Origin: an uncultured Oscillospiraceae bacterium
GTDB lineage: Bacteria; Bacillota; Clostridia; Oscillospirales; Oscillospiraceae
NCBI GenBank assembly: GCA_944387015.1
Contig: CALXDH010000020.1
Coordinates: 1 to 44,075 of the forward strand
Reading direction: 5' to 3'
DNA: 44,075 bases
Part shown: piece by piece, positions 23,001-30,029 of the stretch
Position numbering within the stretch: the stretch's first letter is position 1
Layout: every line of letters starts with the position of its first letter
Made by a program: the position numbers and the translations under genes
Notes under the pieces: generated by a model
What the model saw: only the letters and a program-made list of their open reading frames with translations
What the model was told of the DNA's origin: nothing
The model's database searches: none

Positions 23001-24949
23001 ATCTGAGCAGCCTGGGCTACACCTGGAACCTGGACGGCGAGGATGCCATCAGCAGTGAAGTGACGGTTGCCGCCGACGGCGCTTCCAAGACCGCTTCCAT
23101 CACCAACGCCTACACCGGCAAGACCTACACCATTATCTTTGCCGCCGGCAGCCATGGCCAGGTCCGGAATCAGGAAGGCACCTTCATGGAGCCCGGCAAA
23201 ACCACGGAATACCACTGGGGTCAGGTGACGCCGGAGGAGCGGGACGCTTTTTACAAGTGGATCTCTGCCGTGAAAGACGGCACCGGCAGCACCATCCGCT
23301 ACACCTTCACCCAGAACGACTATCTGACGTACGCGGCTGACATGTCCATCCCCGCCCCCGGCCTGAAAACCGACGCCGGCTGGTCTTCCGACGGCTCCTT
23401 CTACAGCGGCAGTACCGCATATACCACTCTCGCCGCTGCCTACGAGGCCATGAATGATGCCAAGACCACTTCCATCACTTACACGGCAAACTATACCGCC
23501 AACGAAGTGACCTACGCCGTGGACTTTTACTACCAGAACGATGACGGCACCTACCCCACCACTCCCACCGCTTTCGTCACCCGTAAGGCCGACACCGGCG
23601 CCAGCGTTTCCGTGACGGACGCTGACAAGATTCCGGACGCCACCAAAAACACCGCCACCCAGACCTATCACTTTGATGAGACCGCTTCCAACGTTCTCAC
23701 CGCCACGGTGGCCGGCGACGGCTCTACCCACCTGAAGGTTTACTTCTACTGGACGGCCGGCGTCACCTATCAGTATCAGCCTGCGGGCCTGCCTGCGGCC
23801 ATCACCGAGGCCTATCCCCTGCCCTCTGACACCGCTGCCTATCGTTCCGGTGTCACCACCACCAACCTGGGCGCCCCCAACGGCACCACCGTTCAGACGG
23901 CAAACGGCTCTTGGACTCTTACCTGGAACCTGCTGAGTGCTCCCATGACCGCCCAAGGCGTCACCTACACCGGAACCTGGACCTTCACCGCCGACGGTCA
24001 GAGCACCGCCCGCGTCCAGTTCGTGGATGAAAACGGCAACGACCTGTGGGCCCTGGCTCACGCGGAGGCCAACCCCTACACCAGCACCGGCGATTACGAG
24101 TCCTCCTATGACTTCTCTGCTGCGGAGAAGGAGACCTCCTTCCTGATCAACGGCCTCACCTACACCTTCTCCAAGGACTACGACGGAACGTTCGATGCCG
24201 ACAAGGAAGATCAGACTGTCGCTTACACCGGCACTCTGCAGCCCGGCGGACGGACCATCACCCGCGTCTATGCCGTGGAGACCCAGACCGTGACTGTGAC
24301 CAAGCACTATGACATCGATACGCTGCCTGGTTCCTTCCAGGTGACCATCACCGATAACGATGCCAACCAGGCTCAGGTCACCGTCCTCACCCTGGCGGAC
24401 GCCACTGTGGACGGCCGCACTGCCACCTGGCAGACGGCGCTGCCCAAGGGTCACAGCTACACCTTCACCGAAAGCGGCTTCTCCAATGGCTCCAGATGGT
24501 CCACGGAGCTGACCGCAAGATGGCTCCAGCAGGTCTCCAATACGGAACAGGCCTGGCAGGATCTGACGGTCACCAACTTCTCCTTCGTTCTGCCTGAGGT
24601 GGATGTGAACACCCTCGAAGTGGAGCTCACCAATGACTACACCTATGACAGCAAGGATGATGACGACGATGACGATGACGACGATCCCGTCGTGATCCCT
24701 GACGAGGACACCCCCACCACGGATCTCCCCGATGAGGAAACTCCCACCACGGACCTCCCGGATGAGCAGACGCCCACCACGGAGCAGCCCACCACCGATC
24801 TCCCCGATGAAGAGACCCCGATGGCTGAAGCTCCCAAGACCGGCGACAATTCCACCGCTTGGGTCCTGGCCGCCGGCGTTTCCGGCCTGGCACTGGTCTG
24901 GCTGGCCATTACCGGCAAAAAGCGCCGTGATAATGAGCATCAGGCCTAA
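20072..24949 (+). CDS. Giant cell-wall-anchored adhesin (Cna-B-like and MucBP-like repeats, PKTGD sorting signal)
   Basis: A 1625-residue exported protein. A signal peptide (about 1-28, MATLKRRALSALMALVLVLG) is followed by Cna-B/carboxypeptidase-regulatory-like folds in the first ~250 residues (ATITVVDEAGEPLEGITVSL; TVTVRDASFPHSVIEDAQV). The long middle holds MucBP/InlB-like beta modules (YKLTVTHEYYTYWMDGTTEK, YTIIFAAGSHGQ) and a pilin-like Ig domain near 885-1015 (YLTISKTISGVPTTDTAAWA). The C-terminus has ten Asp in a row, Pro/Thr-rich 'DEETPTTDLP' repeats, then A1587-PKTG-D, a hydrophobic span and KKRR: a sortase signal with Ala instead of Leu in LPxTG. No sortase is in the window, so a host enzyme would attach it. 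The upstream riboswitch ties its synthesis to c-di-GMP, implying attachment or aggregation as its job. The ligand is unknown. Confidence 0.92.
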   Translation: MATLKRRALSALMALVLVLGLLPGGVLAYEGETDGSGTATITVVDEAGEPLEGITVSLYDRDSGDDPWSEEPVDQQTTDEDGQAVFTILQERSYKAHADGGDGEPTFRLDATETEVSETIKLKAAENDGESDPSAAPVSNGNHYNTTVTVRDASFPHSVIEDAQVTVTHWFSDETYTATTDRRGEAHFNLPGKWTDYTVTVTADGYEQGRGSVNACEKTTIYLSRDNSQSGDYTFRDTGSRNVKIYYSVGGQDLQEMTPSTSIQVDGSQPVMFFVGATDGSNPVTDFTDASDNQAKEIQTIQNAPSSLTLNNRSYNFSSAIQAAKANGCTMEFHYSQFSSEYKTRTFCFVTDKTELNISYEWDNAPSSGVTLPADDTVTYGDPYTVDSTYRKGSTVTVGNTTYVFSGWTASNDEAWVSNDGITGTVKGNVVFSGSWTVRQRTYDAAFFLRIDREIQYEDGTTSYASKDYLPEHQDDGTGHFWGTITGTAFVEGGEDSVVTDLTENELEDVLAKFERVSDVIVSAPSLTGTSAEDQRFQQMVLDNFAVTSEQLSNGEVGVLWYVAKEQDSSVCHHHVDGVLYNTKTGTPIQPKYKLTVTHEYYTYWMDGTTEKGLTKVGSSETVYTNETEKTVSVESLKKPSYGGNTYSFFESSPSVTEIAYTQDGATITLKYKREVAAPQLYYTYTFQYYYKALGDADYTLVDLTSEQQAAVTSSVGPVSEYPTEQALWNSIENSDIPVCPVADRAGSYAKAAQYAEGEVTKSGTTYTIHVYLEQAPYQFAIRYQLFEVVNGVVNPTPVKTVTVSDNNNYGPSAPSLETVLSKTDRTYLDEGDSLVYARYDVYDPDLTDGQVSQSGTVGGTGAEQLTYTVNYYRASFTGGYLTISKTISGVPTTDTAAWAELRKLTFTVQKLVVTESADSFTGTVISRSEQWEDVNGLTDISITDFTGFESKNGTYTYTCETLLPAGTYRVVEDGGDLSSLGYTWNLDGEDAISSEVTVAADGASKTASITNAYTGKTYTIIFAAGSHGQVRNQEGTFMEPGKTTEYHWGQVTPEERDAFYKWISAVKDGTGSTIRYTFTQNDYLTYAADMSIPAPGLKTDAGWSSDGSFYSGSTAYTTLAAAYEAMNDAKTTSITYTANYTANEVTYAVDFYYQNDDGTYPTTPTAFVTRKADTGASVSVTDADKIPDATKNTATQTYHFDETASNVLTATVAGDGSTHLKVYFYWTAGVTYQYQPAGLPAAITEAYPLPSDTAAYRSGVTTTNLGAPNGTTVQTANGSWTLTWNLLSAPMTAQGVTYTGTWTFTADGQSTARVQFVDENGNDLWALAHAEANPYTSTGDYESSYDFSAAEKETSFLINGLTYTFSKDYDGTFDADKEDQTVAYTGTLQPGGRTITRVYAVETQTVTVTKHYDIDTLPGSFQVTITDNDANQAQVTVLTLADATVDGRTATWQTALPKGHSYTFTESGFSNGSRWSTELTARWLQQVSNTEQAWQDLTVTNFSFVLPEVDVNTLEVELTNDYTYDSKDDDDDDDDDDPVVIPDEDTPTTDLPDEETPTTDLPDEQTPTTEQPTTDLPDEETPMAEAPKTGDNSTAWVLAAGVSGLALVWLAITGKKRRDNEHQA
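24703..24830 (+). repeat. Pro/Thr/Asp wall-spanning repeats within the adhesin
   Basis: A roughly 30-base unit encoding versions of DEETPTTDLP is repeated about four times before the sorting signal. Such tracts normally thread the peptidoglycan and can change copy number by slippage. Confidence 0.75.
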
Positions 24950-24984
24950 GTTCCGGTAACAGACTTCGGCATAAACAAACAGTA

Positions 24985-25027
24985 ACCGGCCCCGGTTCCG
25001 CAGAATGCGGAACCGGGGCCGGTCTTT
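24985..25027 (+). terminator. Terminator after the adhesin gene
   Basis: A perfect 18-bp stem, 24985-25002 with 25006-25023, around GAA, followed by CTTTTC. It is one of the strongest hairpins in the window. Confidence 0.92.
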
Positions 25028-25029
25028 TC

Positions 25030-25427
25030 TGCTGTGGTCCTCTTTCTCCCTCTTCCCTTCCCGCTATCACCTCATTTTTCTTTTTCGGTTCGGTCGAAAA
25101 GAACTCAGTGCTCCTGAAAAGGGAACTCCCTGTACATTTATTTCCGAGGTTCCACTTCCCCTTCCACTCATCTTCCCGCTACGTGATTTTGGGTTTTAGG
25201 GAGCCCCTAACAAGCGAAAAATAAAGACTCACTTTTTAAGGGTGGGTTCATTTTTCCTATGCTTGCTATACTCCTAATATCTTACAACTTCGCGTCCTTT
25301 TTCTTTCTCTCAAAACGGCTGAACTTGATACAAGAGAGAAGCCGCTGCATTCTTTTTATTCTGCCGCATTCATAGGGTTCACTCGCCCCCGGAATCTCCT
25401 CTGCTTCTCCAGGCTGCTTACAGTATA
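25030..25427. other. Gene-free, pyrimidine-rich stretch before the iterons
   Basis: About 400 bases, AT-richer than the flanking adhesin and rich in C and T on the plus strand, with no credible coding frame and no obvious hairpin. It marks the left border of the replication module. Confidence 0.5.
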
Positions 25428-25558
25428 ATCCGATGTGATTTCGTGCAGTACATCTTGGTTTTCCAGCACGAGCGCGTGTCCTTCAGCTTTCTTCTCTGTC
25501 TTCAAATCCGATGTAGTTTCGTGCGGAAACACCGGAAATTCCGACTTCATTTCGTGCA
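25428..25558. repeat. Iteron-like direct repeats, set 1 (three copies)
   Basis: Copies with core CCGAyktnATTTCGTGCA start at 25428, 25506 and 25539; the CCG-to-TGC distance is 14 bases in all three. Start spacings of 78 and 33 bp are close to whole turns of the helix. Inverted copies occur at 25810-25928 and more near 27443-27725, flanking the initiator gene. Confidence 0.75.
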
Positions 25559-25722
25559 ACAAATCCGTTCTCTTTTCCTTGCTTTTCCTCCATATCTTCT
25601 TCTGATGTTTCGCCTTTATCGTTCCCCTGATTTTGGGGAGCCAACATAAAAGCCCGCCATATTTTGTGTTGCTTTTATAGACCCTTCTCCGATTTGCCCC
25701 ATTCCTTTCTTCAGAAATTCGG

Positions 25723-25758
25723 CACAAGGACAGGACTCACATGAGTCCTGTCCTTGTG
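25723..25758. repeat. 36-bp perfect dyad, copy 1
   Basis: Two perfect 17-base arms (25723-25739 and 25742-25758) flank CA. The core GGACTCACATGAGTCC recurs in related dyads at 25964-25995 and 29777-29800. It is not followed by a T tract, so a simple terminator is unlikely. A replication, resolution or protein-binding site is possible. Confidence 0.8.
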
Positions 25759-25809
25759 TTAGCTGAATCTTTTTCCAAAACATTTCCTCAACTGTTCTCT
25801 GCTGAGATC

Positions 25810-25928
25810 TGCACGACGCTACATCGGACTATTTTACATTTGACTGCACGAAACAACGTCGGATTTGGTGGTTTTGAGAGTCCACGTCCGCTTATCCGTG
25901 TCATGCTCTTTGCACGGGGTCACGTCGG
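25810..25928. repeat. Iteron-like repeats, set 2 (three copies, opposite orientation)
   Basis: Copies of TGCACGAmrnnACRTCGGAyT begin at 25810, 25845 and 25911, each with 15 bases from TGCA to CGG. Spacings are 35 and 66 bp, again near multiples of 33. They are the reverse complement of set 1, so the two sets face each other across the dyad at 25723-25758. Confidence 0.75.
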
Positions 25929-25963
25929 ATTTTGGCTCACCAACTTTTTTAACAACTTGCACC

Positions 25964-25995
25964 TTTGGACAAGACTCACATGAGTCCTATCCAAA
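25964..25995. repeat. Dyad, copy 2
   Basis: TTTGGACAAGACTCA (25964-25978) and TGAGTCCTATCCAAA (25981-25995) form 15-base arms with two mismatches. The core is the same as in the 36-bp dyad at 25723. Confidence 0.75.
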
Positions 25996-26081
25996 TAGAT
26001 CCCGCAGTTATCCCGTTCGCAGCAAAAACGCACACTTTCCTGCAGGAGCAATCGAACTTCCGCAAAATCTACCCGTTTTTC

Positions 26082-26111
26082 TTGAAATTTCTCCACTTTT
26101 TATGCTATAAT
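26082..26111 (+). promoter_or_regulatory. Promoter of the replication initiator gene
   Basis: TTGAAA (26082-26087), 18-bp spacer, TATAAT (26106-26111) with an upstream TG giving an extended -10 (TGCTATAAT). This is the best vegetative promoter in the window and lies just right of the iterons. Confidence 0.8.
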
Positions 26112-26157
26112 GCAGCAAACATAAGTTCCGCTCACACCAGGAAAGGAGGGCATTTCT

Positions 26158-27426
26158 ATGCCCAAGCAGTCAGAGCCCATCGGGGATCTGCACGAGGCTC
26201 CTCAGCGCTTCTTGGAAACCGATGAGTTTCAGGAAATGCTGCAGACATATTCCAAGCTCGCGCCCATGGCAGGCGAGCGGAAAACCTTTGAGACCCAACT
26301 GACCCGATATGATTTTCAGCGGATCTATCCGCTACTAGACCTGTACCTGAAATCCCATGATTTAAGCACACCGGAAAAAATCACCCAGACCGTACGGGAA
26401 GCCGCACCGGATACCGTAGCGCTGGCAGCTACGCTGCTGGACCTGTATGAAACCACTCTGGCCGCCCATATTGAAACGGAATATGACCTGCTGGGCAACT
26501 CCCCAGCCACTTACTTCATCTGCGGGGTCTGGGCCAATATGAAGCGGGGTCGGGAGTTTCACCCGGCCTCCAACGGCATCACGGTCACCTATTCAGAACC
26601 AGACGCCTATGGAAACCAGAATATCCGCTACCGCAACAAAGATTATGAGATGACCCTTATCTTTGAAGCAGTGCAGGAATACACTCGAAATCTATCCTGG
26701 ACAGCCCACCGCCTTCTGGTATACACCCTCATGAAGGGCAACACCCAGAACTGGCGGGACAATGCCGCCACCTTCAATATCACAGAATATATGGAATGGG
26801 CGGGGCTCAAATCCCGGGACGCAGCATACCGACAGCTGAAAAAGGACGTGCAGTCCATCACCGGGGTAAAACTCACAGCAGAGTCCTTCAAGAAATACTT
26901 CGAATCCTTCTATACTACGCATTTGGCTACGGAGGCTGCCATTAAGAAGTACACCGGCGAGATCCGCATTGCCTTTGCAGAAAATGTACGGCACTTTCTG
27001 ACCCAGTATTACCAACTGATCCCGGACTGGATGGGACACCTCAGCGAGAATGCCTACCGCATGGCCTTCTATCTCTTCTACCGAGCCCGGAAGGCCCCTC
27101 TCAATGGGGAGAACACTTTTACCGTTCGCATTGAAGACATTATCAAATACATTGGACTTCCTACCAAAGAAGAAGTCAAAAACCGCAACTATGACGAGGC
27201 CATTATGCGTCCGTTCAATAAAGCAGTGGAAGAGATTGAAAATATTTCCGGTGGTTCTCTGCAAATGTCTTTCGAGTATGACAATATCAATACCTTTATG
27301 GCAGGACAAATGACCATAGGCATCGATGACACCATGACAGACTATATCCAAAAGCTGGAAAAGACGAAAAACACCAAACAGTTAGAGGCAAAAGGTCGCC
27401 GACGGAAAAAGACTGAATCCTCCTGA
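26158..27426 (+). CDS. Plasmid-type replication initiator protein (double winged-helix Rep)
   Basis: A 422-residue basic protein starting MPKQSEPIGDLHEAPQRFLE. Around residues 170-250, NLSWTAHRLLVYTLMKGN...FNITEYMEWAGLKSRDAAYRQLKKD has the pattern of the first winged helix of Rep_3/RepA-type initiators. Around 275-390 a second similar unit follows (FLTQYYQLIPDWMGHLSENAYRMAFYLFYRA...IEDIIKYIGLPTKEE). The C-terminal KGRRRKK is basic. AAAGGAGG precedes ATG 26158 and a strong promoter lies at 26082-26111. Iteron-like repeats flank the gene on both sides, as in iteron-controlled replicons, where Rep binds the repeats to open the origin and to limit copy number. The assignment rests on pattern and context, not on a database match. 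Confidence 0.75.
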   Translation: MPKQSEPIGDLHEAPQRFLETDEFQEMLQTYSKLAPMAGERKTFETQLTRYDFQRIYPLLDLYLKSHDLSTPEKITQTVREAAPDTVALAATLLDLYETTLAAHIETEYDLLGNSPATYFICGVWANMKRGREFHPASNGITVTYSEPDAYGNQNIRYRNKDYEMTLIFEAVQEYTRNLSWTAHRLLVYTLMKGNTQNWRDNAATFNITEYMEWAGLKSRDAAYRQLKKDVQSITGVKLTAESFKKYFESFYTTHLATEAAIKKYTGEIRIAFAENVRHFLTQYYQLIPDWMGHLSENAYRMAFYLFYRARKAPLNGENTFTVRIEDIIKYIGLPTKEEVKNRNYDEAIMRPFNKAVEEIENISGGSLQMSFEYDNINTFMAGQMTIGIDDTMTDYIQKLEKTKNTKQLEAKGRRRKKTESS

Positions 27427-27915
27427 TCCCTTCCCCCTCCTTTGCACGAAACAACGTCTGATTGTCCCGTTGCCTGTCCAACCTTTGTACAGAGGCTACG
27501 CCCGTGCCAACTCATTACTTCCCACAAATGTCCACAGTGTCTCTCTGCAACAAACAGCGGCCGTTCTCATGTCCATATGACAAACTCGCTGTGCACAATC
27601 TGGGGAAAAACCTTCCGTATAACCCGTATGACTCTGTCCAATTCCGACTTTTCTTCGTGCTAAAACGATCCTTCCCCGTGCAACGAACAACTTCGCATCG
27701 TGCAAAGACGACTTTCACTCGTGCATCTCCTGAAAAGCGCGCGTCCTTTTTTTCCTACTTTTTTTAATCTTCTAAGCATAAAGTACGGGAATTTTTTACG
27801 AGAGCATCAAAAAAACGTACAAAATTTTTCCTCGCTATCTTTCCCTGAAATGCCCTTATAGATATCTTAAGATATATTACGCCTCCCGGTCTATTCTATC
27901 TTGCCGGGGGGCGTA
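27427..27915. other. Gene-free origin-like region after rep
   Basis: About 490 bases without a credible gene. The left half carries the third iteron cluster. From about 27745 to 27860 it is strongly A+T-rich with T and A runs, a candidate unwinding region. ATATCTTAAGATAT (27862-27875) is a perfect palindrome, and a GC-rich hairpin near 27881-27913 precedes the promoter of the primase-helicase gene. Confidence 0.5.
27443..27725. repeat. Iteron-like repeats, set 3
   Basis: One clear reverse copy starts at 27443 (TGCACGAAACAACGTCTGATT). One clear forward copy lies near 27641-27660 (TTCCGACTTTTCTTCGTGC). Three weaker copies end or begin at TGCA near 27679, 27701 and 27722. Together with sets 1 and 2 this gives about ten or eleven copies flanking rep. 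Confidence 0.6.
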
Positions 27916-27924
27916 TGGTATACT
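27916..27924 (+). promoter_or_regulatory. Extended -10 promoter of the primase-helicase gene
   Basis: TGGTATACT, an extended -10; the -35 region is occupied by a GC-rich inverted repeat (about 27881-27913), which may bind a regulator or fold in the transcript from upstream. Confidence 0.6.
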
Positions 27925-27951
27925 TATCCTATAGAAAGGGGGGATTCCCTA

Positions 27952-29772
27952 ATGGCAGAAACGTTTCACGATCTGCGGGGACATATCCTGGACTATCTTT
28001 ACGAAAAGGGTATCAACCCTGCAAAGCGGTTCCACTGCCTAAACCCCAACCATCTGGACCGAAATCCCTCCATGGGCTACGATTCCAAACGACAGAAAGT
28101 CCACTGCTTTGCTTGTCAGGCGGACTACGATCTTTTCGATCTTCTAATGCTGGACCACCATCTAGCATCACCAAGAGAAGCACTAGCTCTAGCCCAAGAA
28201 ATCTGGGAGCAACCACAGTTTCCCAAAAAAATACAGACAACCACCAAAAAATGTACGCGTCCAGAATCGTCTATTGAAACAAATTATATCCAAACTTGCG
28301 CTGCAAATGAAGGTAAAACGGATTATTTCTCGCGTCGGGGACTAAGTCCGACCACGATCTCTCGATTTTCCCTAGGCTATGATTCAGAGCAGGATTGTGT
28401 GGTGCTCCCTTGCGACGGCGGACATGTAGTCCGCCGCTTGGTAAAAGAAAAGCGATACCTCAATGAAACGGGGATTCCTTCCCCCTTATTCCAACCAGAA
28501 CTGCTTCGAATAGCAGATCAAACTTCCCCCGTCTTCTTAGTGGAAGGCACATTTGATGCTCTCTCTGCGGAAGAGCTCGGATTTCGGGCCGTAGGGATGA
28601 ATGGTGCTGGAAACCGGGAAAAAATAGCGGAGATTCTGCGGGAACTTTCCTGGCCTCTCCCTATTGCTTTGATCCCGGATCGGGATTCTGCGGGGGAAGC
28701 CTGGGCAAAAGCTCTCACCGACGAATTTTCCTGGCTGTATCAATGTCCGCCAGCACCAATGGGAAAGGATTTAAACGAAAGCTTGGTGGCAAACCGCCAA
28801 GAAACCGAACTGTATTTACAAGAACAGGCAGCTGCATGTCTTGCTCAGATGCCGCCTCCCTATAAAACCCTCAGTGCAGCCGGACAACTAGAGGCACTGA
28901 ACACCTATATCCAAAACCAAGCAAAAATCCCCCGCTTGTCCACTGGATTTTCCTCCTTGGATCAGGCTCTTGATGGCGGTCTGTATGACGGACTATATGT
29001 GCTGGGCGCCGTCAGTTCCTTGGGAAAAACGGCTTTCTGTATGCAAATTGCGGATGCTCTAGCCCGGCAAGGTCAAGATGTCTTAATTTTTTCCCTGGAA
29101 ATGACAGCATTTGAACTGATGGCTCGTTCGATTTCCCGGGAGACATTTCTCTCAGACACTACCCGAGGGCACAGCCTCTCCAAAACTGTGCGGGGCATAC
29201 TGGATGGACGGCGATATGAACAGTATACTTCTCAGGAAACAGCACATCTGCAAGATGCACAAGAAACTTACCGCAGCTACGCAGGACATCTCTGGTTTCG
29301 GGAAGGAGATCACGAGACCAGCCTGGAAGAAATTTCCGCAGAAATTGTCCGCCATATGCAGGAGACCGGTGTGAAGCCGGTGGTTCTTATCGATTATCTC
29401 CAGATTATTGCGCCGGTAGATGTTCATTTTACGGATAAGCAAAACTTGGACCGGATCGTTTGCGGATTAAAAAAACTCTCCCGCGCTCACGGGCTGACAA
29501 TTCTGGCTATTTCCTCCTTCAACCGGGAAAACTACAATCTGGAAGTCTCCATGTCTGCATTCAAGGAATCCGGTGGTATTGATTACTCAGCAGACGTACT
29601 ATTGGGATTGCAGGCAAGAGGAGCAGGCAGCCGATCCTTCAACCTCGATGAAGAAAAACGGAAAGACCCCCGAGAGCTGGAACTTAAAATTTTGAAAAAC
29701 CGCTCTGCGGCACTAAGAAACCCGATTCCATTTCGATATTATCCGGCGTTTTCCTTCTTTCAGGAAGGATAA
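27952..29772 (+). CDS. Fused DNA primase-helicase (zinc finger, TOPRIM, DnaB-like RecA domain)
   Basis: A 606-residue replication enzyme with T7 gp4-like order. A CHC2-type zinc finger has C29, H34, C52 and C55 (FHCLNPNH...VHCFAC). A TOPRIM domain has VEGTFDAL with E198, and PDRDS with D243 and D245. The C-terminal RecA/DnaB-like domain starts with IPRLSTGFSSLDQALDGGL; Walker A is GAVSSLGKT (352-360) and Walker B VVLIDYLQII. It would prime and unwind DNA during replication of this element. ATG 27952 follows AAAGGGGGGATT; the in-frame codons upstream lie over the promoter. It follows the Rep gene and iterons and ends near the third dyad copy. Base composition is more AT-rich than the rest of the window, suggesting a separate origin of the replication module. 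Confidence 0.88.
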   Translation: MAETFHDLRGHILDYLYEKGINPAKRFHCLNPNHLDRNPSMGYDSKRQKVHCFACQADYDLFDLLMLDHHLASPREALALAQEIWEQPQFPKKIQTTTKKCTRPESSIETNYIQTCAANEGKTDYFSRRGLSPTTISRFSLGYDSEQDCVVLPCDGGHVVRRLVKEKRYLNETGIPSPLFQPELLRIADQTSPVFLVEGTFDALSAEELGFRAVGMNGAGNREKIAEILRELSWPLPIALIPDRDSAGEAWAKALTDEFSWLYQCPPAPMGKDLNESLVANRQETELYLQEQAAACLAQMPPPYKTLSAAGQLEALNTYIQNQAKIPRLSTGFSSLDQALDGGLYDGLYVLGAVSSLGKTAFCMQIADALARQGQDVLIFSLEMTAFELMARSISRETFLSDTTRGHSLSKTVRGILDGRRYEQYTSQETAHLQDAQETYRSYAGHLWFREGDHETSLEEISAEIVRHMQETGVKPVVLIDYLQIIAPVDVHFTDKQNLDRIVCGLKKLSRAHGLTILAISSFNRENYNLEVSMSAFKESGGIDYSADVLLGLQARGAGSRSFNLDEEKRKDPRELELKILKNRSAALRNPIPFRYYPAFSFFQEG

Positions 29773-29776
29773 TATG

Positions 29777-29800
29777 TTGGACAAGACTCACGTGAGGCCA
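29777..29800. repeat. Dyad, copy 3 (right half degenerate)
   Basis: TTGGACAAGACTCA (29777-29790) matches the left arm of the dyad at 25964 exactly; after CG the right arm reads TGAGGCCA and is degraded. It marks the right border of the replication module, 4 bases after the primase-helicase stop. Confidence 0.65.
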
Positions 29801-29810
29801 GGAGCCAAAA

Positions 29811-29850
29811 GAAAGCCCCTTCTGCTATTGGGCAGAAGGGGCTTTCTTTT
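29811..29850 (+). terminator. Terminator after the primase-helicase gene
   Basis: Perfect 15-bp stem GAAAGCCCCTTCTGC (29811-29825) with GCAGAAGGGGCTTTC (29832-29846), followed by TTTT. Confidence 0.9.
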
Positions 29851-29940
29851 GCAAGTATAAAGAGGCATAAAGATTGACCATGAAAGAGTTGGGGAAGATT
29901 CGTGTGAAATGATAAAAACTTGGTATATATGCGAAATCTC

Positions 29941-29969
29941 TTGTAAGATGTTTGGTCATATGGTAGAAT
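29941..29969 (+). promoter_or_regulatory. Promoter of the polysaccharide operon
   Basis: TTGTAA (29941-29946), 17-bp spacer, TAGAAT (29964-29969) with TGG giving an extended -10. TGGTCAT (29953-29959) and ATGACCA (29993-29999) form a short inverted repeat around the start site, a possible operator. No other strong promoter is seen until the end of the operon. Confidence 0.7.
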
Positions 29970-30029
29970 ACAATCCGATTTAAGAATAAAGCATGACCAT
30001 CAATGACTGCGAAAGGAGGCGGCACGTTT

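Noticed and set aside
25428-25558. CRISPR array
   Set aside because: Repeats are short, divergent, unevenly spaced (78 and 33 bp) and occur in both orientations with no cas genes; they fit iterons.
25356-25727. Minus-strand 123-codon frame over the set 1 iterons, giving repeated LHExxSD peptides
   Set aside because: The repeated peptides are simply the translated iterons, the only start is a TTG inside the 36-bp dyad with no ribosome binding site, and similar repeats elsewhere are not in any frame.
25741-26110. Two plus-strand frames of about 80 codons between the iterons and rep
   Set aside because: No ribosome binding site, composition unlike coding sequence, and they run through the iterons and the rep promoter.
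29850-30029. Invertible promoter upstream of the polysaccharide operon
   Set aside because: Only 7-bp inverted repeats (29953 and 29993) are present and there is no complete recombinase gene; too short for a convincing invertible switch.
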